From contig DHCD01000010.1 in assembly GCA_002398105.1 (NCBI GenBank), positions 4,895 through 20,695 on the forward strand: a stretch of DNA of 15,801 nucleotides, given 5' to 3'. Below are positions 1 to 6,082 of the stretch, piece by piece. The stretch is from Syntrophomonas sp. UBA4911. Lineage in GTDB: Bacteria; Bacillota; Syntrophomonadia; Syntrophomonadales; Syntrophomonadaceae. The first letter of the stretch is position 1. The number at the start of each line of letters is the position of its first letter. The notes under the pieces are model-generated. The model made no database searches and was not told the origin of the DNA. It worked only from the letters and a program-made list of their open reading frames with translations. The position numbers and the translations under genes were made by a program.

Positions 1-818
1 CCAAATGAAAGCGCGGCGGTACAAGAGGCATATTGACCCAGCTTATGCTCTATACCGGTGGTAATCACATCATTATCACTCAGGCTGCCGTCTTCGTTAA
101 CCCAGAATTTCGGTACAATAAATAAGGAAATACCGCTGGTACCGGCTTTGGCCCCTTCCACCCGGGCCAGGTAGAGGTGAATGATATTATCGGTAAAATC
201 ATTGTCGCCGCCGGTAATAAAGATCTTTTGCCCTTTAATCTTAAAGACGCGGGGATCATCAGTGGGATAGGCCTTGGAGAGGATGTCGCCTACATCAGAG
301 CCTGCACTGGGTTCAGTCAAGCACATGGTGCCCGACCAGGTTCCATCCATCATGTTGGGCAGAAACATTTGCTTCAGGTCTTCATCGCCGAAACTCTGAA
401 TAAGGTCGGCGGCGCCGCTGGTCAACAGGATATAGGGATATAACACCGGATTGGCTGCACAGAGCAATTCGGTGACAGCGGCGTTTAACACATGAGGCAT
501 GACCATGGCGTCTTCTGATTTGTCAATATTACTGGTACCCCAGCCTTCCGATTGCAGTTTGTGAAATAAAGGGCCAAAGGTCTTGGGGAGAATAACCTTA
601 CCGTCCACCAATTTGACCGGGTTCTTATCGCCATCTTCATTGGTGGGTTCAACCACTTCTTTGGCCATTTTAAGTATCGGAGCCAGGAAAGCCTTGACAT
701 CATCTTTGGAATAATAATCTTTAAACTTGTCATAGTTAAATACCTTTTCGCTAGGTAACCACTCCTGGATGATGAATTCCATATCCCTGGTGTTTAAATA
801 AGCAAAATTAGCTGACAT
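1..818 (-). CDS. Acyl-CoA dehydrogenase, long (~600 aa) type; C-terminus beyond left edge
   Basis: FAD-dependent acyl-CoA dehydrogenase, catalysing the first oxidation of acyl-CoA to trans-2-enoyl-CoA in beta-oxidation, in the cytoplasm. Reading the complement from ATG at 818 gives 272 uninterrupted codons to the edge, starting MSANFAYLNTRDMEFIIQEW. The family signature MCLTEPSAGSD lies at about residues 165-175, followed by KIKGQKIFITGGDND. In short-chain enzymes of about 380 aa this signature sits near residue 125-130, so the later position points to the long subfamily of about 600 aa with an extra C-terminal domain; that end is not in the window. The start is supported by GGAGGG (complement of 825-830) 6 nt upstream. 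It lies 124 nt downstream of the thiolase on the same strand with no terminator visible between them, so it is probably the second gene of that operon. Substrate chain length cannot be judged. The frame is intact. Confidence 0.93.
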   Translation of the reverse strand, partial: MSANFAYLNTRDMEFIIQEWLPSEKVFNYDKFKDYYSKDDVKAFLAPILKMAKEVVEPTNEDGDKNPVKLVDGKVILPKTFGPLFHKLQSEGWGTSNIDKSEDAMVMPHVLNAAVTELLCAANPVLYPYILLTSGAADLIQSFGDEDLKQMFLPNMMDGTWSGTMCLTEPSAGSDVGDILSKAYPTDDPRVFKIKGQKIFITGGDNDFTDNIIHLYLARVEGAKAGTSGISLFIVPKFWVNEDGSLSDNDVITTGIEHKLGQYASCTAALSF

Positions 819-942
819 TAGTTTCCCTCCAATTTATAAAATATGATACTGCTTCCTCAGAAGGGCATAAATCTTCCCTTAAATGTTTCTATCTAATACA
901 TTATACCGGCCGTCCTGCAGGAAGCTTCAGGCAGGCTGGCAG

Positions 943-2142
943 CTATATTTCTCTGGTCCAGAGTGATGCCATAGCCGGTCCGGTACCGACGCAAAGAGAT
1001 GCTCCGCCGGTAGTTTTGTTCTGTCTCTCCAGTTCATGATACAGGGTTACTATTATACGGAGAGCCGTGCATCCCACCGGGTGGCCCAGAGCTATTCCGG
1101 AACCGTTGAGATTGCATCTCTCCATATCCAGCTCAATACCGGAATCCTCTTTAAGCATCCGCCCCACTCCCAGGAATTGTGCTGCGAAAGCCTCATTAAT
1201 TTCCCAGTAATCTATATCTTCAAAATTCATACCGGCTTGTTTAAGAGCCTTGGGAATAGCGACTGCCGGGCCTAATCCCATAACTTCCGGGGCAACCCCT
1301 TCGGCGGCGATAGTTATCATTTTCAGCAATGGTTTGACGCCTAACTCAGCGGCTTTGTCCTTGGCCATAACAACTACCGCGGCTGCAGCATCATTGATGC
1401 CGGAGGCATTGGCGGCAGTAACCACTCCACCTTTCTTGAAGGCGGAGGGTAGCTTGCCCATAGCTTCCAGGTCGGCGTCAGGAATCATGTGTTCATCAGT
1501 TTCATAGTAGGTAACTCCTTTTTTGGTTTTGATTTCTACCGGGACAATCTCACGTTTGAAGGTGCCTTCTTTAACCGCCCGGGTCGCCCTTTGATGGCTT
1601 ATGAGCGCCAGTTCATCACATTCCTGGCGGGTAATACCATATTTTTCGGCTACATTTTCCGCAGTCAGGCCCATATGGCCGGGAACCAGGCTATCAACCA
1701 GACCGTCATGCAGCATGGCGTCTTCAACCGTACCGGGTCCCATCCGGTAGCCTGATCTTCCCTTGGGTATCATATAGGGGGCAGCGCTCATATTCTCGAC
1801 CCCGACTACCAAAGCTATGTCAGTTTTGCCCACCATTATGTTGGTGCAGGCAATCTCCAGAGCCCGCATACCGGAAGCGCAGTTCTGGTTAACATTACAG
1901 GCATTGCTTCTAAGCGGCAATCCTACGCCCAATCCTACCTGGCGGGCGGGCAGAGATCCCTGCAGATGGGGATATACCTGACCCATGACTATTTCATCAA
2001 TCAGGTCGGCAGGAATACCTGCTCGGGCTACAGCAGCTTTTCCTACGGTAATCGCCAATTCCTTGGCTGGTACATCTTTAAGGCTGCCCAGAAATTTCCC
2101 TATAGCAGTACGGCAAGCGCTTACTATTACTACTTCTCTCAT
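943..2142 (-). CDS. Acetyl-CoA acetyltransferase (thiolase)
   Basis: Thiolase family enzyme, 399 aa, the usual length. It catalyses thiolytic cleavage of 3-ketoacyl-CoA to acetyl-CoA, or the reverse condensation of two acetyl-CoA. The catalytic set is complete: nucleophile Cys88 in NVNQNCASGMRA, Asn/Glu of NEAFAAQ at 316-322, His354 in GSGIALGHPVG, and Cys384 in SLCVGTGPAMA. The last two motifs deviate slightly from the common GHPIGASGAR and CIGGGQG, which suggests a thiolase subgroup and not a defect. ATG at 2142 is preceded by AAAGGGG (complement of 2150-2156). It is the first gene of a leftward operon with the acyl-CoA dehydrogenase, about 127 nt downstream of the start site expected from a -24/-12 sigma-54 promoter. 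In a syntrophic fatty-acid oxidiser this pair would work in beta-oxidation; a biosynthetic role in ketoacyl formation cannot be excluded. Confidence 0.95.
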   Translation of the reverse strand: MREVVIVSACRTAIGKFLGSLKDVPAKELAITVGKAAVARAGIPADLIDEIVMGQVYPHLQGSLPARQVGLGVGLPLRSNACNVNQNCASGMRALEIACTNIMVGKTDIALVVGVENMSAAPYMIPKGRSGYRMGPGTVEDAMLHDGLVDSLVPGHMGLTAENVAEKYGITRQECDELALISHQRATRAVKEGTFKREIVPVEIKTKKGVTYYETDEHMIPDADLEAMGKLPSAFKKGGVVTAANASGINDAAAAVVVMAKDKAAELGVKPLLKMITIAAEGVAPEVMGLGPAVAIPKALKQAGMNFEDIDYWEINEAFAAQFLGVGRMLKEDSGIELDMERCNLNGSGIALGHPVGCTALRIIVTLYHELERQNKTTGGASLCVGTGPAMASLWTREI

Positions 2143-2279
2143 CAGAACGCCCCTTTCTTAAACCATTTAAGTCCTTACGGACAATATCATTGCTCTGACT
2201 TCCAAATAACCAAAATCGCTCTAGCGATAGATAATAAAACCACCTCCCCCAATAATTCTCCCTACATAGAATGGCAATA

Positions 2280-2296
2280 AGCAAAAATTATGCCAG
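2280..2296 (-). promoter_or_regulatory. Sigma-54 (-24/-12) promoter for thiolase operon
   Basis: On the complement the sequence reads CTGGCATAATTTTTGCT. It matches the sigma-54 consensus YTGGCACGNNNNTTGCW with the invariant GG and GC dinucleotides in the required spacing; differences are only at the less conserved C and G after TGGCA. The predicted start site is near 2269, giving a leader of about 127 nt before the thiolase ATG. Seen directly: the motif and its orientation toward the operon. Inferred: use by RpoN with an enhancer-binding activator, which is not in this window. Confidence 0.7.
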
Positions 2297-2498
2297 CTTT
2301 TTGAAGTCGGTAGTCTTAGAAATAAGGCGGTTCAGGGTTATAACTATGATCGGAAGATAAACAGGAAAAGGCAATAATTTGCGACAATAGGTTATAAATA
2401 CCATAACAAAGCGAAAAGATCGTATTCTTTTTTGAAGATCAGGCTGGCAAAATAAGGCTTGGGGTTCATATTTTTGTTGCAAATATTCATGAACTGCC

Positions 2499-2510
2499 TG
2501 CACAAATGCA
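2499..2510. repeat. Copy 1 of 12-mer TGCACAAATGCA (possible activator site)
   Basis: TGCACAAATGCA is two self-complementary TGCA tetramers separated by CAAA. The second, identical copy is at 2633-2644, and both are followed by an A/T-only tract. This copy lies about 200 nt upstream of the sigma-54 -24 element, a distance compatible with a looping enhancer site. Function is inferred. Confidence 0.4.
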
Positions 2511-2632
2511 AAATATTTTTATTCCCATGGCAGATCTTGAAATTTTTCCAAAGCCGAAATATCATTGCAGCCCAGGGCGGTGAGGTTGAAAAGGCAGATT
2601 TAGGGAAACGACATAATAACTGTCAGGTCTGG

Positions 2633-2644
2633 TGCACAAATGCA
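2633..2644. repeat. Copy 2 of 12-mer TGCACAAATGCA (possible activator site)
   Basis: Identical to the copy at 2499-2510, with a start-to-start distance of 134 nt. It lies about 340 nt upstream of the sigma-54 -24 element and just beyond the RNase P terminator. Two identical copies of a near-symmetric 12-mer in one short region suggest a protein binding site, but chance in an AT-rich region is not excluded. Confidence 0.35.
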
Positions 2645-2662
2645 ATAATATAAATTCAGGCA

Positions 2663-2694
2663 GCAAAAAAAGAACCGCTTGAACGGCGGTTCTT
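2663..2694 (-). terminator. Rho-independent terminator of rnpB
   Basis: A 9-bp stem (AAGAACCGC at 2670-2678 with GCGGTTCTT at 2686-2694) encloses a 7-nt loop. The A-run 2664-2670 becomes a U-tract on the minus-strand transcript. It lies about 9 nt beyond the 3' side of the RNase P P1 helix, in the correct orientation to end that RNA. Confidence 0.85.
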
Positions 2695-2702
2695 ATTGAA
2701 CG

Positions 2703-3167
2703 AAGTAAGTAAATCTGTAAGCGGAGTTCTGTATCTGATAGTCATCTATCTGGGATGCCAGTTGCCTGACACCTCTAGCGACCAACCCGGGAAAGAAGCG
2801 GGCTACTTCGTTATTCCCCTATTAGGTCTTGCTCCGGGTGGGGTTTGCCGAGCCATTTAGTCGCCTAAATGCTGGTAAGCTCTTACCTCACCTTTCCACC
2901 CTTACCGGAATGGAAGTCGGAAGTCAGAGGCAAGAGGTTGGAAACTATGGCTACGAGCGCTGTCATCCGGCTGCTATTACCAGGTGTTCACCTCGGGACC
3001 ATTGATCCGACTTCTGACTTCTGATTTCCGACCTCCGTTGGCGGCGGTTTGTTTCTGTGGCACTTTCCTTAGGGTCACCCCCACTGGACGTTATCCAGCA
3101 CCCTGCCCTGCGGAGCTCCGACTTTCCTCAGGCCAAAAAAGCCTGCGACTATCTGATTTACTTACTT
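2703..3167 (-). ncRNA. rnpB: RNase P RNA, bacterial type A, with enlarged P12
   Basis: Catalytic RNA of ribonuclease P, which matures tRNA 5' ends. On the minus strand it has the conserved 5' block GAGGAAAGTC (complement of 3120-3129), the AAACCGCC segment before P12, GGTAAGGGTGGAAAGG after it, GGAGCAAGACCTAATAGGGG, and the 3' block ACAGAACTCCGCTTAC (complement of 2717-2732). The long-range pairing is kept by compensatory change: CGGAG in the 5' block matches CUCCG in the 3' block, where E. coli has CCGGG and CCCGG. The ends are set by P1, 13 bp between 3155-3167 and 2703-2715. The length is about 465 nt against roughly 350-400 for typical type A RNAs. The surplus lies in P12, about 130 nt, built of an imperfect 30-nt inverted repeat. 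It has its own sigma-A promoter and terminator. The exact mature ends are approximate. Confidence 0.95.
2912..3036. repeat. Imperfect inverted repeat forming the rnpB P12 arm
   Basis: The arms 2912-2941 and 3007-3036 are 30 nt each and pair with 23 Watson-Crick pairs, 2 G-U pairs and 5 mismatches in the RNA. Each arm is made of reiterated units of the type GAAGTCRGA (for example GTCGGAAGTCAG in one arm, and GACTTCTGACTTC in the other). The 65-nt interior has its own small stems: ATGG 2947-2950 with CCAT 2999-3002, and AGGT/ACCT at 2982-2993 with loop GTTC. The position corresponds exactly to helix P12, a part of RNase P RNA known to vary in size. Confidence 0.75.
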
Positions 3168-3190
3168 TATTTTCTTTTAAAGCAAAAACT

Positions 3191-3219
3191 ATTATAATAA
3201 ATATTAATGGGTTTGTAAA
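3191..3219 (-). promoter_or_regulatory. Sigma-A promoter of rnpB
   Basis: On the complement: TTTACA (3219-3214), a 17-nt spacer, and a perfect TATAAT (3196-3191). The start site is expected near 3184, some 17 nt upstream of the P1 helix, so a short 5' leader would be removed or retained. Spacing and match are excellent. Confidence 0.85.
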
Positions 3220-3277
3220 GCTTTGCAGGATTTGAACAATTTTTATCAAAATTTATCTTTTTAAAGAAGGAAATACG

Positions 3278-3343
3278 TTGTCTGTAGAGAATATGTACTT
3301 GATAGGACAGGGAATGGGGGATCTCGTTGTACTCATCAGGTAA
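3278..3343 (+). CDS. Possible 21-residue small protein
   Basis: TTG at 3278 is preceded by AAGAAGGAAA at 3264-3273 and opens a frame of 21 codons ending TAA, reading roughly MSVENMYLIGQGMGDLVVLI plus Arg. No known family is recognised and no clear promoter precedes it. It could be a small peptide, a leader peptide for the membrane protein downstream, or chance. Only the ribosome-binding-like sequence and spacing favour it. Confidence 0.2.
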   Translation: MSVENMYLIGQGMGDLVVLIR

Positions 3344-3352
3344 TTGCTTTCC

Positions 3353-3381
3353 TTGTTATATTAAAAGTTAAGTAATACAAT
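3353..3381 (+). promoter_or_regulatory. Sigma-A promoter for the 3418 membrane protein
   Basis: TTGTTA (3353-3358), a spacer of 17 nt, then TACAAT (3376-3381). The expected start is near 3388, about 30 nt before the GTG start of the next gene and just upstream of its purine-rich ribosome binding region. Confidence 0.6.
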
Positions 3382-3417
3382 ATCTTTTAATAAAGGAAGG
3401 AGAGAGGGGGGGAAAAA

Positions 3418-3747
3418 GTGTTAGCAGTATTTGGCTCATCGGGAGCTAGTGCGCCAGGAATATGGGGCAATCCGTTATTTACCTTCTTAATCGTATTGCT
3501 GGGAATTTTTATATTCCTGAAGTTTTGCGGCTGGGCAAAGAAGTTCCAGTTATCGGGAGGATTTAAAAAAATAATCTTTATCCTGACCGGAGTGGGATTA
3601 GTTGCTTTTAATATTATGTACGCCGCAGGCAACAAACAGTTGGCTCAGAGCGGAGATGTGAGCGGAGCTTTGGTTGCGTTTCTGGCATCAATGGTATGGG
3701 TTTTTATATTTGCATTTGCTCTTATGGCAGAAACTAAACCCGAATAA
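3418..3747 (+). CDS. Small three-helix membrane protein, unknown function
   Basis: A 109-aa protein with three hydrophobic segments: about residues 20-38 (LFTFLIVLLGIFIFLKF), 49-69 (FKKIIFILTGVGLVAFNIMY) and 82-104 (GALVAFLASMVWVFIFAFAL). The loops contain few charges and there is no cleavable signal. I do not recognise a family. GTG at 3418 is chosen because a purine-rich stretch (AAGGAGAGAGGGGGGG region, 3397-3412) precedes it and a promoter lies directly upstream; the coding potential is supported by the clean helix pattern. It forms a single-gene unit, bounded by its own promoter and by a strong terminator at 3762. Nothing nearby suggests its role. Confidence 0.75.
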   Translation: MLAVFGSSGASAPGIWGNPLFTFLIVLLGIFIFLKFCGWAKKFQLSGGFKKIIFILTGVGLVAFNIMYAAGNKQLAQSGDVSGALVAFLASMVWVFIFAFALMAETKPE

Positions 3748-3761
3748 ACATAATGGGCAAG

Positions 3762-3790
3762 AAGGCGGCCGCAGGCCGCCTTTTATATTT
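3762..3790 (+). terminator. Rho-independent terminator
   Basis: AAGGCGGCC (3762-3770) and GGCCGCCTT (3774-3782) form a perfect 9-bp GC-rich stem with loop GCA, followed by TTATATTT. It ends the 3418 gene and isolates it from the next unit. Confidence 0.9.
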
Positions 3791-3810
3791 CTAACATTTT
3801 TGGAGGCAGG

Positions 3811-4041
3811 ATGGATTTGAATAAGGAAGCAGTATACAGCTTGATCTGCCGTTATTCTCCGGCAAAAAGGATTGAGGAATATCGGGAGATAATAATAAAC
3901 GAGCAGTGCTTCAAGGTTAATATCAGTAATGCCCCTTACCGGAATATCTGCTGTACCTTTTCCCCCCTGGAAGAATTGCTGAACGGACATCTGGCGCTGG
4001 AGGGCTTGACTGTCGGTAAAAGCAGGTGGTCAGATGCCTGA
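3811..4041 (+). CDS. 76-residue protein resembling the N-terminus of FdhD
   Basis: Residues about 28-67, including the run CTFSPLEELLNGHLALEGLT, resemble the N-terminal region of FdhD, the sulfurtransferase for formate dehydrogenase, where the pattern is 'E-P-hydrophobic, vNG, TP-x-x-EELalGFLxxEGi'. The protein stops where FdhD would continue; its catalytic CXXC loop and the rest of the roughly 260-aa protein are absent, and no FdhD-like sequence follows in another frame because the next gene starts at once. ATG 3811 has GGAGG at 3802-3806. Its last codons overlap the start of the RACo-like gene by 8 nt, so the two are translationally coupled. It may be a binding domain or partner for that protein, or a decayed remnant. 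The family resemblance is judged by eye. Confidence 0.6.
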   Translation: MDLNKEAVYSLICRYSPAKRIEEYREIIINEQCFKVNISNAPYRNICCTFSPLEELLNGHLALEGLTVGKSRWSDA

Positions 4042-5848
4042 TAAGGTCAAAATCAGATTGGTTTATCCTGATGGAACCAATGATGAGTATTGGACCTTCC
4101 CAGGTGTTAACCTGTGGCAAAGTATGGCTGCTCATGGCATAGACGCGGCGGGTTCATGCAGCGGCAAGGGTACCTGTGGCCGTTGCAAGGTGCGGATTGA
4201 GGGCCGGGTAAGCGAACAGAGCGATAATGAACGTGACTACCTGCTGGCAGAAGAGATTAAGAGCGGGGAGAGGCTGGCCTGTTATTGCCGGGTGGATGAA
4301 TCAGTCACCGTTTATCTGGATTATGGCGATTTTGGCTCCGATGCCAAGAATAAGCTTTTTAAGGAATGGTATCAATACCAGTCAAGCCCCAAAGCCAATC
4401 TACGAAAAATCTATATCCCGGGACTGGATAAAGACAGTCCCGTTCCCCTCCAGCGAAGGCTTAAACAAGCCCTGCCCGGAAAGCAGATCCGGTTGAACAG
4501 CAAAAACTGGAATGAATTGTCCAGCCTGGATCGGGTGGGACGTCCGACTCTGGAATTATGGGCCCTGGAATGGGAACAGCGGATAGTGCAATATATCGGG
4601 CGAGAGAAAAAAAACGCTTATGGTATCGCCTTGGATATTGGCAGTACCAGCCTCTTTGCAGCTCTGGTTGACCTGCAGGCGGGGAAGGTGGCGGCTATGG
4701 CTTCCAGAACTAATATGCAGCGGGTCTACGGGGCCGATGTCATATCCCGGATCAGTTACTGCCTGGAGCATACTGATGGTTTAGACCAATTGCATCAGGT
4801 TTTATTGAACAGTATAAATGCTGTCGTGGAGGATTTACTTCGGGAAGCGGCGCTCAATCCTTTCGACCTCTATGAATATGCGGTGGTAGGAAATCCGGTC
4901 ATGCTGCATTTTTTACTGGGTATAAATCCATCCGGTTTTGCGGTGGCACCCTATAGTGGAGTTGTAATTGATGAACTGGATTTAGGAGCAGTAGAATTGG
5001 GCCTGGCAGCAGGTGAAGATACCCGGGTCTATGTTCTGCCCCAGGCAGGGGGATTTGTGGGCGCCGATGCCATCGCCGGTTTATTGACCCTGGAAATAAA
5101 GCCATCGGAAGTCTGGCTGTTTATTGATATAGGTACCAATGGTGAAATTGTCCTGGCCCAACGCGGTCAATTATGGGCGGCGTCGGCTGCTGCCGGACCT
5201 GCCTTTGAAGGCGGAGGGATCAGCAGCGGAGCCCGGGCTGGCCTAGGGGTGGTAGACCGGGTGGATGCAGATGACGAAGGGGGTCTGCATTTTCATATCC
5301 CCGGAGCTCAGGTAGCACGCGGTATTTGCGGATCAGCCATTATTGACCTGATGGCTGCTCTGTTGAGGCTGGGGTATATGGATGAAAAAGGGACCATAAC
5401 TGCGGAAGCCGTCAACCGGCTTCATACCAGGGAAAGTGAACGAGGCCGGGAAATTGTGCTGCTGGAAACGGAATCCGCTCCCCCCCTGGTTTTAAACCAG
5501 GAGGATATCAGGCAGCTGCAGTTAGCCAAAGCTGCTTTACGCACGGCTATAGATATCCTTATGGAAAAAGCGGAAGTAGACTATAAGCAACTGGAAAAGG
5601 TATATATAGCCGGTGCTTTTGGCAGTTATATTAATCCGGAAAACGCTGTTCGGATAAAAATGCTGCCCCCGGTGGAACCCAATCAGATTATAAACCTTGG
5701 TAATACTGCTGCTCAGGGGGCTATGCTGGCCCTGCTCTCAGATGCCAAACGCCGCGAGTCCAGGATTCTGCAGGATAAGATTGAGTGTGTAGAGCTTGCC
5801 CATCATCCCGATTTTCAGGAAAGATTTCTGCATAATCTTAACTTCTAA
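4034..5848 (+). CDS. RACo-like corrinoid-activation protein: [2Fe-2S] ferredoxin plus ASKHA ATPase (DUF4445)
   Basis: A 604-aa protein of the reductive activator of corrinoid proteins type, which uses ATP to lower the potential barrier for re-reducing inactive Co(II) corrinoids in methyl-transfer systems. The N-terminal ferredoxin domain (about 1-95) has the plant-type ligands Cys42, Cys48, Cys51 and Cys83 (C-X5-C-X2-C-X31-C). A linker of about 100 aa leads to the ASKHA fold from about residue 195: phosphate-1 motif GIALDIGSTS (197-206), phosphate-2 motif FIDIGTNGEIV (363-373), the conserved AAGPAFEGGGISSGARAG (386-403), and the adenosine motif VYIAGAFGSY near 540. Both halves are intact. It is cytoplasmic. 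The ATG overlaps the upstream 76-aa gene by 8 nt (GGTGG at 4024-4028 as binding site). No corrinoid protein or methyltransferase is in the window, so the partner is unknown; a related ATP-driven redox activation is possible. Confidence 0.88.
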   Translation: MPDKVKIRLVYPDGTNDEYWTFPGVNLWQSMAAHGIDAAGSCSGKGTCGRCKVRIEGRVSEQSDNERDYLLAEEIKSGERLACYCRVDESVTVYLDYGDFGSDAKNKLFKEWYQYQSSPKANLRKIYIPGLDKDSPVPLQRRLKQALPGKQIRLNSKNWNELSSLDRVGRPTLELWALEWEQRIVQYIGREKKNAYGIALDIGSTSLFAALVDLQAGKVAAMASRTNMQRVYGADVISRISYCLEHTDGLDQLHQVLLNSINAVVEDLLREAALNPFDLYEYAVVGNPVMLHFLLGINPSGFAVAPYSGVVIDELDLGAVELGLAAGEDTRVYVLPQAGGFVGADAIAGLLTLEIKPSEVWLFIDIGTNGEIVLAQRGQLWAASAAAGPAFEGGGISSGARAGLGVVDRVDADDEGGLHFHIPGAQVARGICGSAIIDLMAALLRLGYMDEKGTITAEAVNRLHTRESERGREIVLLETESAPPLVLNQEDIRQLQLAKAALRTAIDILMEKAEVDYKQLEKVYIAGAFGSYINPENAVRIKMLPPVEPNQIINLGNTAAQGAMLALLSDAKRRESRILQDKIECVELAHHPDFQERFLHNLNF

Positions 5849-5885
5849 AAGGGGGGTTAGCCAAACTTTAAAATCCTGCGGCAGG

Positions 5886-5912
5886 AGCAAGGGATCAACC
5901 CCCTTGCTTTTT
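5886..5912 (+). terminator. Rho-independent terminator after RACo-like gene
   Basis: AGCAAGGG (5886-5893) pairs with CCCTTGCT (5901-5908) over 8 bp with a 7-nt loop, followed by TTTTC. It closes the two-gene unit 3811-5848. Confidence 0.8.
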
Positions 5913-5979
5913 CAATGGGCGCATATTTTATGTATTGCAGCCGAATTTGGCAGTGGAATCCAGATTGTATGATCATAAT

Positions 5980-6008
5980 TTGAGCTTTGCGGTAAAATAA
6001 TTTAGAAT
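5980..6008 (+). promoter_or_regulatory. Probable sigma-A promoter for the PHP-exchanger unit
   Basis: TTGAGC (5980-5985), 17-nt spacer, TAGAAT (6003-6008). The start would be near 6015, right at a hairpin (6018-6046) and about 68 nt before the PHP gene. The -35 match is moderate. Confidence 0.5.
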
Positions 6009-6017
6009 TGTTTAGAA

Positions 6018-6046
6018 GTCCTCTATCTGCCAAGCGTCGAGAGGAC
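6018..6046 (+). other. Hairpin at the predicted 5' end of the PHP transcript
   Basis: GTCCTCT (6018-6024) and AGAGGAC (6040-6046) pair perfectly over 7 bp around a 15-nt loop, a few bases after the predicted start site. No U-tract follows, so it is not a terminator. It could protect the 5' end or be a regulatory element. Confidence 0.35.
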
Positions 6047-6082
6047 AGTTGACTAAAAACAGAATGGAGGATATTTATAGCG

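Larger units (their letters stand above)
2297..2662. other. Non-coding control region between thiolase promoter and rnpB
   Basis: This stretch of about 365 bases has only short open frames without convincing ribosome binding sites or recognisable protein sequence. It is AT-rich and contains a 12-mer repeated twice (2499 and 2633), on the upstream side of the sigma-54 promoter. The likely role is an enhancer region for that promoter. No tRNA, riboswitch or second strong promoter was seen. Confidence 0.5.

Noticed and set aside
485..733. 82-codon minus-strand frame within the acyl-CoA dehydrogenase
   Set aside because: It is out of frame with the enzyme, whose own frame is continuous from 818 to the edge.
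2288..2503. 71-codon minus-strand frame upstream of the thiolase
   Set aside because: Composition is unlike a protein, no ribosome binding site is present, and its end overlaps the sigma-54 promoter.
2984..3235. Open frame on the plus strand across the 5' half of rnpB
   Set aside because: It is antisense to a clearly structured RNase P RNA and has no ribosome binding site or known protein similarity.
3811..4041. Frameshifted full-length FdhD
   Set aside because: The sequence after 4041 is occupied in all useful length by the intact RACo-like gene, and no FdhD CXXC region is seen in another frame.
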